NCBI RefSeq assembly: GCF_020329485.1 | Contig: NZ_JAGKJI010000044.1 | Span: 1 to 55,988 of the forward strand | Length of the DNA stretch: 55,988 bases | Direction: 5' to 3' | Source: Bradyrhizobium cenepequi | GTDB taxonomy: Bacteria > Pseudomonadota > Alphaproteobacteria > Rhizobiales > Xanthobacteraceae | In this document: in pieces, positions 25,079 to 34,455 of the stretch | Numbering within the stretch: position 1 is the stretch's first letter | How the letters are laid out: every line of letters begins with the position of its first letter | Notes under the pieces: model-generated | Database searches by the model: none | Seen by the model: only the letters and a program-made list of their open reading frames with translations | Told to the model about the DNA's origin: nothing | Program-made: the position numbers and the translations under genes

Positions 25079-25564
25079 ATGGCCGGCACGGCTCAATATC
25101 TGACGCTTGGTCTCGCCGGGGAGACCTTCGGCATCAGCATCTGCAACGTTCGCGAAATCCTCGACATGCGCCCGATTTCGCGTCTGCCGCACGCGCCGCA
25201 TTTCATGCTTGGCATGATCGACGTGCGTGGGAGTGGCTATCCGATCGTCGACCTCAGGCTGAAGCTCGATCTGCCGAGCGTGCCGGCAACGGAGGCGACG
25301 CGCATCATCATCCTGGACGTGCCGATGAACGACCGCCTGGTCGGCGTCGGCTTCGTGGCGGACTGTGTCTTCGAGGTCACCGACATCGACGAGGATTCGA
25401 TCGGTCCCGTGCCCTCGGTCGGCGGACGCTGGCAATCCGACTACATCGCCGGCATCGGACGCAAGGGGGAAAGGTTCGTCATCATCTTCGATCTCGCACG
25501 ATTGATGGCCGATGCCGAAGTGCCCGCCGACGAAGCCCGGGTCGACGCATCAGCCGCAGCCTAG
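25079..25564 (+). CDS. cheW: Chemotaxis adaptor CheW (second copy)
   Basis: A 161-aa CheW-domain protein. It has YLTLGLAGETFGISICNVRE, APHFMLGMIDVRGSGYPIVD and VADCVFEVTDI, with an Ala-rich tail. It is only moderately similar to the first CheW. ATG 25079 is preceded by GGAAGGA. The next gene, cheR, starts 18 bases downstream. Confidence 0.92.
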   Translation: MAGTAQYLTLGLAGETFGISICNVREILDMRPISRLPHAPHFMLGMIDVRGSGYPIVDLRLKLDLPSVPATEATRIIILDVPMNDRLVGVGFVADCVFEVTDIDEDSIGPVPSVGGRWQSDYIAGIGRKGERFVIIFDLARLMADAEVPADEARVDASAAA

Positions 25565-25581
25565 ACTTTGCGAAATCGGCG

Positions 25582-26424
25582 ATGCTGGGGGCCGGGGTAC
25601 ATCTATCCGATCGTCAATTCCGCACGATCGCTCAAATGATCGAAGGGCAGGTGGGCATCAAGCTGCCGGCCGGAAAGCGCCTGATGCTGGAAGGGCGGCT
25701 GCACAAGCGTGTCCGCGCGCTCAACTATTCCGGGCTCAACGAATATGTCGAGCATCTGTTCGACAAAGCGCTGCCCGACGACGAGCTCATCCATCTGATC
25801 GATGTGGTCACGACCAACAAGACGGACTTCTTCCGCGAGCCGGCGCATTTCACTTTCTTGAAGGAGGTCGCGGTGCCGGCGCTCCTGAAGCAGCGCGGCC
25901 GTGGATCGCACGGCCTGAAGATATGGAGCGCGGCCTGCTCGACCGGCATGGAGGCCTATACGACCGCGATGGTTCTCGACGACATGACGAGGTCCGGCGC
26001 CAGGTTCCAGTTTCGTATCCTCGGAACGGATATTTCGACCGCGGTGCTGCGGCTTGCCAAGGCCGCCATCTATACGCGCGACGTCATCGCGCCGGTCCCT
26101 TCCGAGTTCATGAAGCGCTACTTCCTGTCGTCGAAAGACCGCTCGTGCAACGAGGTGCGCGTGGTGCCGGAACTACGGCGACGGACGAACTTCATGCGGA
26201 TGAATTTGATGGATTCCAGCTATCCCGTGGACCGCGACGTCGACATCATCTTTTGCCGGAACGTCCTGATCTATTTCGACAGGCAGACGCAGCGCAAGGT
26301 CGTCGATCAGCTTTGCGCGCATCTGCGGCCAGGAGGTTATCTGATGGTGGGGCATTCCGAATCGATGATCCACAACACGGTGCCGACATTGAAGCAGGTT
26401 CAGCCGACGATTTTTAGAGGCTAG
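25582..26424 (+). CDS. cheR: Chemotaxis methyltransferase CheR
   Basis: A 280-aa protein that methylates receptor glutamates using SAM. The N-terminal helical domain (FRTIAQMIEGQVGIKLPAGK) is followed by TTNKTDFFREPAHF, the SAM site IWSAACSTGMEAYTTAMVL, ILGTDISTAVL, and FCRNVLIYFDRQTQ. The GxGxE-like loop has M in place of the more usual S/G-E order (STGMEAY), as in many CheRs. The start is ATG 25582; the longer open frame upstream lies inside the second mcp and cheW in another frame and is not coding. Confidence 0.93.
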   Translation: MLGAGVHLSDRQFRTIAQMIEGQVGIKLPAGKRLMLEGRLHKRVRALNYSGLNEYVEHLFDKALPDDELIHLIDVVTTNKTDFFREPAHFTFLKEVAVPALLKQRGRGSHGLKIWSAACSTGMEAYTTAMVLDDMTRSGARFQFRILGTDISTAVLRLAKAAIYTRDVIAPVPSEFMKRYFLSSKDRSCNEVRVVPELRRRTNFMRMNLMDSSYPVDRDVDIIFCRNVLIYFDRQTQRKVVDQLCAHLRPGGYLMVGHSESMIHNTVPTLKQVQPTIFRG

Positions 26425-26496
26425 AGCATGATCCGGGAAAGTGGGAACCGGCTTTCCTCGCGACAAACGCTAAGCGTTTGCGCGGGAGATCATGCT
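26425..26496. repeat. Palindromic repeat in the cheR-cheB gap
   Basis: AGCATGATC (26425-26433) and GATCATGCT (26488-26496) bound a 72-bp unit with inner inverted segments (AAACGC/GCGTTT). This is the widely dispersed Rhizobiales palindrome (AGCATGATC..GGAAAGTGGGAACCGG). It overlaps the end of cheR and precedes the cheB ribosome-binding site. Confidence 0.75.
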
Positions 26497-26529
26497 CAAA
26501 GAAAAGAGAGCAACGAGGAGCGCACGGCA

Positions 26530-27621
26530 ATGCCCAGGCAGAAAGTTCGCGTGCTGATCGTGGACGATTCGGCGTCGGTGCGCCAAATTCTCACGACCAT
26601 CCTGAGCGAGGATCCCGATATCGAGGTGATGGCGACCGCGTCCGATCCGTTCGCCGCGGCGCGGCGGTTGCAGAACGAATTGCCCGACGTAATCGTCCTC
26701 GACATTGAGATGCCGCGCATGGATGGAATCACGTTCCTGCGCAAGATCATGGCGCAGCGCCCGATCCCGGTGATCATCTGCTCCTCGCTCACCGAAGAGG
26801 GCTCCGATCAGATGTTTGAAGCCTTCGAAGCCGGCGCGGTCGATATCGTTCCCAAGCCGCGGGTCGATACGCGGCAGGCGCTCCTGGAATGCTCGAGCCG
26901 GCTGCGCGAAGCCGTGAAGTCGGCCGCCCGTGCACGCGTACGCCCACGTCAGCAGCGGCGCATCATCGAGAAGAAGCTGACCGCGGATGCCATCATGCCG
27001 CCGCCGATCCAGGGGCGTTCACGGCCGACCACCGAACGCATCGTCTGCATCGGCGTCTCGACCGGCGGCACCGAGGCGCTGCTCGACGTGCTGGAAGCGC
27101 TGCCGACGAATTGTCCCGGAATCCTGATCGTCCAGCATATGCCGCAGGGCTTCACCGCGGCATTCGCGAGGCGTCTCAACGCTGCCTGCCAGATCACGGT
27201 GAAGGAGGCGGAGGATGGCGAGCCGGTGCAGCCGGGCTGCGCCTATATCGCGCCCGGCGCTCGCCACATGCTGCTGCAGCGGACCGGCCTGCGTTACAGC
27301 ATCGCGATCAAGGACGGTCCGCCGGTGTCGCGGCATCGGCCCTCGGCCGACGTCCTGTTCCGTTCGGCGGCTCAATATGCCGGCCGCAATGCGCTCGGGA
27401 TCATCATGACGGGGATGGGCGACGACGGCGCCAGGGGCTTGTTGGAGATGCGCAGGCTTGGTGCTGCAACGTGCGCGCAGGACGAAGAGAGTTGCGTGGT
27501 GTTCGGCATGCCGAAAGAGGCAATTGCGCACGGCGCCGTGGAGAAGGTGGTCTCGCTCGGCCAGATTTCCCGGGAAATCATGCTCTGGCACCAGGCCGGA
27601 CAACCTACCCTGACGGAGTGA
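26530..27621 (+). CDS. cheB: Chemotaxis protein-glutamate methylesterase CheB
   Basis: A 363-aa protein from ATG 26530 (MPRQKVRVLIVDDSASVRQI). It has a receiver domain with Asp58 (VIVLDIEMPRMDG), a linker to about 180, and a methylesterase domain with the Ser nucleophile in GVSTGGTEAL, His in VQHMPQGFT and Asp in TGMGDDGARG. It demethylates and deamidates receptors, opposing CheR. The frame is open from 26428, but that part lies in the palindromic repeat. It is followed after 4 bases by the receptor-like gene. Confidence 0.95.
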   Translation: MPRQKVRVLIVDDSASVRQILTTILSEDPDIEVMATASDPFAAARRLQNELPDVIVLDIEMPRMDGITFLRKIMAQRPIPVIICSSLTEEGSDQMFEAFEAGAVDIVPKPRVDTRQALLECSSRLREAVKSAARARVRPRQQRRIIEKKLTADAIMPPPIQGRSRPTTERIVCIGVSTGGTEALLDVLEALPTNCPGILIVQHMPQGFTAAFARRLNAACQITVKEAEDGEPVQPGCAYIAPGARHMLLQRTGLRYSIAIKDGPPVSRHRPSADVLFRSAAQYAGRNALGIIMTGMGDDGARGLLEMRRLGAATCAQDEESCVVFGMPKEAIAHGAVEKVVSLGQISREIMLWHQAGQPTLTE

Positions 27622-27625
27622 TGCC

Positions 27626-29362
27626 ATGATCTCTCCCAACGACCAGACCGATACGGTTGCTGCGGCGCTCGCGTCCGTCGAGGATGTGTCGTCCCGCATT
27701 GAGGATAGTTTCGCCAAGGTCGGCAAGCATCTCGGTCGCGGCCACGCTCTGTTCAAGGAGCTGGAGGGCGCGCTCACCGAGCTCTCGCGCGAAATGTCGG
27801 GCGCGGAAATCGAAGGCACCTCGACGGCGCTTCAGGATATTGCCGGCCGGCTGAACGCGCTCGCCGAGGCGCTGCCGGCGGAAAGCGCGTTTCTCGGCCG
27901 GATCGGCGAGGATGCCGAAGCGGCGTCAGCGCAGATCGCTCCGCTCTTCAAGCATATCCAGATGATCTCAATCATCGCGCGGAGCGCGCGAATCGAGGCG
28001 GCTTCGCTCGACGGCGACCGCGACAGCTTCCTTGATTTCACGAAGGAGGCGTTCGAGCTCGGGCAATCTGTCCAGCATTCGATCGAGGGCTGCGCGCGCG
28101 ATCAGAAGTTGTTGTCGATAGCGGTTGAGACTGCGCTCAATCGGCAGAAGGAATTCGAGAAACTCTATCGAGAGCAGCTTCTCGCGGCGAGTGCCGGGCT
28201 GATTTCTGCCTATGCAGGGATGCGCGAGCAGCAGGACAAGAGCGTTAACCTCGTCGAGCTGGCGGGCAGGAGCACCAAGAAGATCGCCGATGCCGTCGGC
28301 AGCGCGATCATCTCGTTGCAGTCGGGCGACAGCACGCGGCAACGCCTGGAGCATGTCTGCGACAGGTTGCAGCGTGCTGCTGCTCCGGCAGTAAGCATCG
28401 TTCCGGTGATTGATACGGATAGCGGCGCGCAGGGAGCCCAAATCATCCGCCAGCTCCAGGCTGCGCAGCTGAAGGATGCGGAGCGTGAGTTCGGCGATAA
28501 TATCGGCGCGATCATTCGTTCGCTGAACGCCATTCTTGCCGATGCAACCGGCGTCGTCGCACAAGGCCGCGCGGTGTATGGCGGCCGGGATGGCGGGGCA
28601 CCATCGTTCCTTGCCGTCATCAAGCAAACCTTGGCGCAGGCCTCGGAACTGATTGCGACCTGCGAGAGTTCGGGCAGATCGGTCGATGCGGCCCTCTCGG
28701 TCGTGGAGGACACGCTCGGCAAGTTTCGTCTCGCGATCGCGGGTCTTGGCGAGGCCGTCGTCGACATCATCCTGATCGGCATGAATGCCAGCCTCAAGGC
28801 CGGCCATCTGGGCGTGAAGGGCAATGCGTTCGTCGTGATCGCCAACGAGCTCAAGGCGACCGCGGATCAGGTCTCCGCCGGTGCTTCCAGATTGAAGCCG
28901 GTCCTCGATCGCATCGAACGCGCTGCCGGCGATCTCAAGGAGCTGCGCGATCATGGAAATCCCGCGCAACTGACCAGGCTGGAGCCATCGATCCTGCAAA
29001 CGCTGCAGGAGATCGAGGCCGGCAACGGGCGGCTCGGTCGGCTGATGGACCGGCTCGTCCACGAGGGCGCCGAGTTCGAGGCCTTGATAGGAGGGGCCCG
29101 CGATCTGATCACCGCACTCGGCGAAGCGTCGGCGTCGCTTCCGGCCGCTGCTGCGCGCCTCGAGGCGTCGAGCGCAATCGCCGGAAGGCTGTCGCTGACT
29201 TCGAGCGATGAGGCAGTGCTGGACGATCTATTCGCGCACTACACGATGGAACGGGAGCGGCAGGTCCATCGGGATGTCCTGCAGCGCCTCGGCTTGATGT
29301 CAAAGTCCGCGCCGCACCGGCCTGAACCGGAGGTGCATGATGATGGCGTGCTGCTGTTCTGA
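27626..29362 (+). CDS. Soluble receptor-like coiled-coil protein of the che cluster
   Basis: A 578-aa protein with no membrane helix or signal. It is largely heptad-like helix. One segment, LIGMNASLKAGHLGVKGNAF followed by VVIANELKATADQV, is a degenerate counterpart of the MCP signalling tip (LLALNAAVEAARAGEHGKGFAVVASEVRKLA in the neighbours, quoted in two parts as LLALNAAVEAARAGEHGKGF and AVVASEVRKLA). Key tip residues such as EAARAGE are changed to LKAGHLGV. It starts 4 bases after cheB, so it belongs to the operon. It may be a cytoplasmic receptor or a regulator interacting with CheA/CheW; binding is not shown. Confidence 0.75.
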   Translation: MISPNDQTDTVAAALASVEDVSSRIEDSFAKVGKHLGRGHALFKELEGALTELSREMSGAEIEGTSTALQDIAGRLNALAEALPAESAFLGRIGEDAEAASAQIAPLFKHIQMISIIARSARIEAASLDGDRDSFLDFTKEAFELGQSVQHSIEGCARDQKLLSIAVETALNRQKEFEKLYREQLLAASAGLISAYAGMREQQDKSVNLVELAGRSTKKIADAVGSAIISLQSGDSTRQRLEHVCDRLQRAAAPAVSIVPVIDTDSGAQGAQIIRQLQAAQLKDAEREFGDNIGAIIRSLNAILADATGVVAQGRAVYGGRDGGAPSFLAVIKQTLAQASELIATCESSGRSVDAALSVVEDTLGKFRLAIAGLGEAVVDIILIGMNASLKAGHLGVKGNAFVVIANELKATADQVSAGASRLKPVLDRIERAAGDLKELRDHGNPAQLTRLEPSILQTLQEIEAGNGRLGRLMDRLVHEGAEFEALIGGARDLITALGEASASLPAAAARLEASSAIAGRLSLTSSDEAVLDDLFAHYTMERERQVHRDVLQRLGLMSKSAPHRPEPEVHDDGVLLF

Positions 29363-29376
29363 GATGGTGCAAGAAG

Positions 29377-30840
29377 TCATTGGCGAAGAAACTTGAAGAA
29401 ATCGACCCAGTTCTCGAACGCGACGACGCGGCCATCGACGATAGCGTCTATGACGCCGTCGCGGCGGCAGTGAACAGGCACCCCCTCCACGATACAATCG
29501 GCACGAAAATCCGCCGCTGAGCGGTTGGGCTGTTCCGAGTAATAGCGCTTCTCGTCTTGCTCACCGGGGCAGAGGTACCAGAGAAGGAACAGCAGGAACA
29601 GTCCATTGCTGAGCAGGGTTGTGCTCAGGGGAACGTTGAGCAGCGCCAGCAGGGCAAGTGGGGATGATGTTGCGATCATCAAAGGCGAGAGATGCCGCGA
29701 GCAGCTGTTGCCGATGGAGAGCATCAGTCCGCACATGAACATGACCAATGGCAGCCAGATCAAGCCCGTCGAGGCGATACCCTCGGTCGCGAACAATGAA
29801 GCATTCAGGTTTCCGACACCGTATCGACCGGCGAAAATGACACTGAGCTGCTCTGAATAAGGACAGCCGAAGATCATTCGGATGACATTGATCTGACAGA
29901 AATGGGTCTTCGGATGAACAGCGAAGAAATCAGCATAGTAGTCGATCGCGATCGAAGGGATCGCAAACATTCGCTCATTCGCGTAGCCGAACACGGAATG
30001 CGCAATCGGGTTTCCCGCAGGCAGGGTCGCATGGAGGAGTAATCCGAGCGCGAGTGGAGCGCCCAGGGAGATGACGGTCGCCTGCTTCGGCTCGAAGGAT
30101 CGAAAGGTCAGGAAGATGAAGGGAAGCCATATCGCAGCGAACAGAACCGTCTTGTTCAGCAGCGCCGGATAGAAACATGGTATCAATAGCAGACTGGCCG
30201 CGGCCAAAAGGCGTGATCCGCGCTGCGCGTAGAACGCAAATGCAAAGGGCAGCACGGCGTAGATGACGTTGTTCGTCGTATAGCTCAGAAAGGTCGGTTG
30301 CGCGATGCCGCTGCGCAGTTGCGCTGCCGCTTGCAGCCCGACAAGAGCAAAACCGTAGCGGTAATTCAGCAGAAGAAGCAGGACTGCGACGACAAGCAGA
30401 GCCTTGACGCAGATATCCATCGTCTTCGTCTTGATTCTGAACATTCGTGGCGCGCGCCAGTTCTGAACGAGAATCGGCACCAGGAATGCCAACAGAGAGG
30501 CAAGGGTGGACCACCGCACGATCGCGGGATCATATCGCGACGAGGTGAAGTAGCTGAGCCAGACAAACCCAACAACCATCCCGGTGAACGCCACGCCCAC
30601 CAAGTATCCGAAGCCGAAGTTGGCGAAGGCGAACAGCGGCAGCAGGCACAGCGAGACTGCCGTACCAAGCATGGCACTCCACGAGGGGTGAAGAGCTATC
30701 CCCGCAGCAAGCTCCACTGCGGTCAACGAGGCCACGACCAGCGCCAAATAGAATGCAAGCAGCACTTGAGCAGCCAGTTCGCTGGATCCGGTCAGCTCAA
30801 GATGCCATCGATGCGGAAAGGACCGGTCGGCGTACTGCAT
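29377..30840 (-). CDS. Polytopic membrane protein, O-antigen-polymerase-like
   Basis: A 487-aa protein with about ten to twelve hydrophobic helices and a large polar loop in the second half (residues about 285-345, with Cys-containing HPKTHFCQINVIRMIFGCPY). It ends in a soluble tail of about 75 residues (DFRADCIVEGVPVHCRRDG, VDGRVVAFENWVDFF). Topology fits Wzy-type or related polysaccharide polymerases, but no signature motif was recognised. It is downstream of a NeuD-like acyltransferase and DegT fragment, which supports a role in surface polysaccharide. The block is visibly less GC-rich than the che cluster, consistent with transfer. Confidence 0.6.
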   Translation of the reverse strand: MQYADRSFPHRWHLELTGSSELAAQVLLAFYLALVVASLTAVELAAGIALHPSWSAMLGTAVSLCLLPLFAFANFGFGYLVGVAFTGMVVGFVWLSYFTSSRYDPAIVRWSTLASLLAFLVPILVQNWRAPRMFRIKTKTMDICVKALLVVAVLLLLLNYRYGFALVGLQAAAQLRSGIAQPTFLSYTTNNVIYAVLPFAFAFYAQRGSRLLAAASLLLIPCFYPALLNKTVLFAAIWLPFIFLTFRSFEPKQATVISLGAPLALGLLLHATLPAGNPIAHSVFGYANERMFAIPSIAIDYYADFFAVHPKTHFCQINVIRMIFGCPYSEQLSVIFAGRYGVGNLNASLFATEGIASTGLIWLPLVMFMCGLMLSIGNSCSRHLSPLMIATSSPLALLALLNVPLSTTLLSNGLFLLFLLWYLCPGEQDEKRYYSEQPNRSAADFRADCIVEGVPVHCRRDGVIDAIVDGRVVAFENWVDFFKFLRQ

Positions 30841-30895
30841 GTGATGCCCAAGATCGCGATAAAGCCTGCTCGTGTCTGCGTCCTCAAGTCAAAGT

Positions 30896-31537
30896 TCAGT
30901 GAACGGCGCGACCGGCCCTCGAGAGAGGCTTTGCCGGGCAGCCGACATAGGTCCCAGGTATGTCCAGGGATTCGACCACCGCCGCGCCGGCACCGATCGT
31001 GATGTTGTCGCCGACGCGGACGCCATCGATCACCGTCGCGCCTGTCCCGAGGAAAACAAAGCTGCCGATGCGGCTTCGTCCTGCCACCACTGAATTCACA
31101 GAGACATGCGAAAAATCGCCGACCGCAGATTCGTGCTCGACAATTGCGCCGGTGTTGATGATGCAGCCTCGTCCCACTCGCGCCAAAGGGCCAATGTGGG
31201 CGTGATGTCCCACAAAACACCCGGGCGATATGGATGCGTTCACATCCACCGTTGCATGGCTCGAGATGACGTTTGCCAAATCCCAACCTGCCGATTGCGC
31301 GAATTCGATTTGCTGCTTTCGCTTGGCGTTGTCTCCAACCCCTGGGATGCACGACCATCCCGGCGGGATGCTCTCAAGGAGTTCACGCCTTACCGGAAAG
31401 CCCAGAAAGGACTCACCGTCCCTTGCATTCTCGTCCACGAACAGGAGCGACCGCACACCATTCGCGATCGCCACCGCGGCAACGCTTCGGGCGTGTCCTC
31501 CGAATCCCAGTATCAGGAGCCCGCCGTCACCTTTCAT
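30896..31537 (-). CDS. NeuD/PglD-family sugar O/N-acyltransferase
   Basis: A 213-aa protein. The N-terminal Rossmann-like PglD segment (LLILGFGGHARSVAAVA, then LLFVDENARDGESFLGFPV) is followed by a left-handed beta-helix with hexapeptide repeats (SSHATVDVNASISPGCFVG to VRVGDNITIGAGAAVVES) and the terminal YVGCPAKPL. Such enzymes acetylate amino-sugars or sialic-acid-like sugars using acetyl-CoA. It overlaps the DegT gene by 11 bases, and a PglD-like enzyme paired with a DegT aminotransferase is the usual arrangement for making acetamido sugars. Confidence 0.85.
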   Translation of the reverse strand: MKGDGGLLILGFGGHARSVAAVAIANGVRSLLFVDENARDGESFLGFPVRRELLESIPPGWSCIPGVGDNAKRKQQIEFAQSAGWDLANVISSHATVDVNASISPGCFVGHHAHIGPLARVGRGCIINTGAIVEHESAVGDFSHVSVNSVVAGRSRIGSFVFLGTGATVIDGVRVGDNITIGAGAAVVESLDIPGTYVGCPAKPLSRAGRAVH

Positions 31538-32375
31538 TGGCTCCTGACCGGAAGAAGGAACGGATCACAGTGCAGACCGTCGTGACGCCCTCCAGCGAGA
31601 GTTCTGGAAAGCTCGGAAGGTTCAAGCCTCTTGCACTTAGCGATTGAGCAACCGGATGTGTCTCGTCTGCCTTGCAGTGCGGAAGCGTGTGACATGGGTA
31701 GAACAAGGGGCGCGTCTCGATATTCGCCGCCTTCAACCAATCTCTGAGCGGCTGTCGAATATTGGGATCGTCGACAACGATCGAACACATCCAATATGAG
31801 TTCGTTGTGTCGGGATATTCTCCCAGCAATCTCAATGGAAGTCCCTCGAGGCCTTGCTGGTACCACGCCGCGATCTGGCGCTTCTTTTCCAGAATCGGGC
31901 TCGCATTTTCCAACTGAGCCAAGCCGATCGCTGCACAAATGTTGGTCATCCGATAATTGTATCCAACCGCGTCATGCCAGTATTCGCGGTCTGGCGAAAC
32001 AGCTTGAGTCTTGAGGTGATACGCCCGGTCCAGGAGATCCTTGTCCCTTGCGACCACCATGCCGCCTTCGCCCGTTGTGATGGTCTTGTTTCCAAAGAAA
32101 CTGAAGGTCGCGAAATCTCCGAAGGTTCCGACGTGCCGACCCTTGTAGTAAGTGCCGAAAGCTTCGGCACAGTCCTCGATCAGCCACAGATCGAATTCTT
32201 TACATATGTTAACCAGCGCGTCCATTTCGCAGGCGTGTCCATACAAATGGACAGCCATCAGAGCCTTTGTCCGCGGGGTAATCTTGCGGCGAACATCCTC
32301 GGGATCGATCTGCCAGGTATCCTCGCGTGAATCCACGAACACCGGCGTCGCACCGGCCTGGATGATCGTGTTCAC
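31527..32375 (-). pseudogene. DegT/DnrJ/EryC1-family aminotransferase, 5'-truncated
   Basis: The visible 282 codons start at TVNTIIQAGATPVFVDSRED, which in complete enzymes lies about 80-90 residues from the N-terminus. The PLP-lysine segment FSFFGNKTITTGEGGM and IEDCAEAFG are intact, as is the C-terminal part (YRMTNICAAIGLAQLE). The first GTG in frame is 32375, but no start region or ribosome-binding site is present. Homology stops at about 32378, where the coding frame of a P-type ATPase begins on the other strand. The missing segment normally contains the cofactor phosphate-binding Gly/Ser loop, so the product is probably inactive. Confidence 0.85.
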
Positions 32376-32377
32376 CG

Positions 32378-34345
32378 TTCGCGGTGCTGCTGCTCGGCGT
32401 GGCGCTGGCGGTCGCGGCGGTTCCGGAAGGATTGCCGGCGGTGGTCACCGCCGTGCTGTCGATCGGCATGCAGCGGATGGCGAGGAAGAACGCCATCATC
32501 CGCCGCCTCGCCGCGGTAGAAGCGCTCGGCTCGGCGACCGTCATCGCATCCGACAAGACCGGCACCTTGACCCGGAACGAGATGACCGTGCGCCGGGTCG
32601 TGACGGCGAGCGGCTGCACCAATCTCTCCGGTACCGGCTACGCGCCGGAGGGAGAGGTGCATCTTGTTGGCGATGCATCGGACAAGGGCGCATTGCAGTT
32701 CGAGCTCGAGCGCACGCTGACGGCGGCCGAACGCGCCAACAACGCGATACTTGAAGAACGCGACGGCACCTGGATCGTGCAGGGCGATCCGACCGAAGGC
32801 GCGTTGATCGTCGCCGCATGCAAGGCCGGCCTGCACCCTGACGCGCTCGATCACCGCTTTGCCCGGATCGGCGAGATTCCGTTCTCGTCCGAGCGCAAAT
32901 TGATGAGCACGGTGCATACGGATGCGGAGCGGCGCGATCGCCTGATTGCGGTGACCAAGGGCGCGCCCGATATCCTGCTCGCGCGCTGTAGCCACGAACT
33001 CGTCGGACAGGACGCGGTCGCGCTCACCGACGCGCGTAAGTCGGAGATCATGGTGAGCAATGATGCGCTGGCCGAGGAAGCACTGCGGACGCTTGGTGTT
33101 GCGTTACGCTCGCTGCCGGCGGATCGAAAGCCGCCCGATGCATTCGACGAAGACGTGGAGCAGCACCTCGTCTTTCTCGGCCTGATCGGCATGATCGATC
33201 CGCCGCGCCGGGAAGCCCGCGATGCAGTTGCCCGCAGCCGGGCAGCGGGAATCCGCCCGATCATGATTACCGGCGATCATCCCAGGACCGCGGCGATCAT
33301 CGCCGCTGAACTCGGCATCATCACCTCCGGTCAGCGCGCCATTTCCGGCGCCGAGCTCGAAGCCATGACGGAGCAAGACCTCGATCGCACCGTACAGGAA
33401 GTCTCGGTTTATGCCCGCGTCAATCCCAGTCACAAGCTCCGTATCGTGAAGGCATTGCAGCGGGCAGGGGAAACCGTGGCGATGACCGGCGACGGCGTCA
33501 ATGATGCCCCGGCGCTGAAGGCGGCCGACATTGGCGTCGCGATGGGCATCGCCGGCACCGATGTCTCCAAGGAGGCCGCCGACATGGTCCTGGCCGACGA
33601 CAACTTCGCTACCATCGTCGCCGCCGTCGAGGAGGGACGCGCGATCTTCGCCAATATCCGGAAATTCCTGCGTTACCTGCTGTCGTCGAATATCGGCGAG
33701 GTGATGACGATGTTCTTCGGCGTCGTGCTGGCGGATGCAATCGGACTTTCCGCCGCCGGCGGTGTCGTCGTGCTTCCGCTGCTGGCGACGCAGATCCTCT
33801 GGATCAACCTGGTGACTGACGGTACGCCCGCGCTCGCCGTCGCCGTCGACCCGGCGGACCCGGCCATCATGCAGCGCCCGCCACGCCCGCGCGATGAGGG
33901 TGTCATGACGCGTCAGATGTGGGGCGGGATTTTCCTGGTCGGGATCATCATGGCATCAGGCACATTGCTGGTGCTGGACGCCTCGGTTCCAGGCGGCCTG
34001 ATCGAAGGTTCGGGCACGATTGCCTATGGGCGGACCATGGCTTTCACGACGCTGGTGCTGTTTCAACTGTTCAACGTTTTCAATGCACGTTCCGACGAAG
34101 TCAGCGCATTTCATAGTCTGTTCACCAATGGCTGGCTCTGGGCGGCGGTGGTGCTTTCGCTCGTGCTGCACGCGTTCGTGATCTATGCGCCTTTCCTCCA
34201 GGAAGCGTTTTCGACCGTCATCTTGAGCGCGGGCGACTGGCTGCTCTGCGCGGTGGTCGCAAGCTCGGTCTTGTGGCTGCGTCAACTGAGCAAGATCGTG
34301 ATGCGGGGGATCGGCCTTTCGAGCGTCCGTTTGACGCGCGCATAA
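32378..34345 (+). pseudogene. Cation-transporting P-type ATPase, 5'-truncated
   Basis: About 655 codons remain. The text begins inside helix M4 (VLLLGVALAVAAVPEGLPAV) and continues through the phosphorylation site DKTGTLT (Asp57 counted from GTG 32384), the nucleotide-binding domain, TGDGVNDAPALKAADIGVAM and six C-terminal helices to a normal stop. Missing are M1-M3, part of M4 and the whole actuator domain with TGES, roughly 250-300 residues of a protein normally about 900 long. It resembles the PMCA/SERCA-like bacterial Ca/Mg ATPases. Without the actuator domain it cannot pump. No start signal is visible at the junction. Confidence 0.88.
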
Positions 34346-34455
34346 CCGCCAAACACGCAATGCCACCGCAGTAAGCGGCTCTATGGAGTCCGGTCAAATC
34401 AATTTGCGGCCGCGACTGCCAGACGTGCCTTCAGTGCTGGAGCCGAGCTGAACTC

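Noticed and set aside
24433..25581. Long frame in front of cheR running through mcp and cheW
   Set aside because: Arg/Ser-rich out-of-frame text inside two well-supported genes; only the part from ATG 25582 is CheR.
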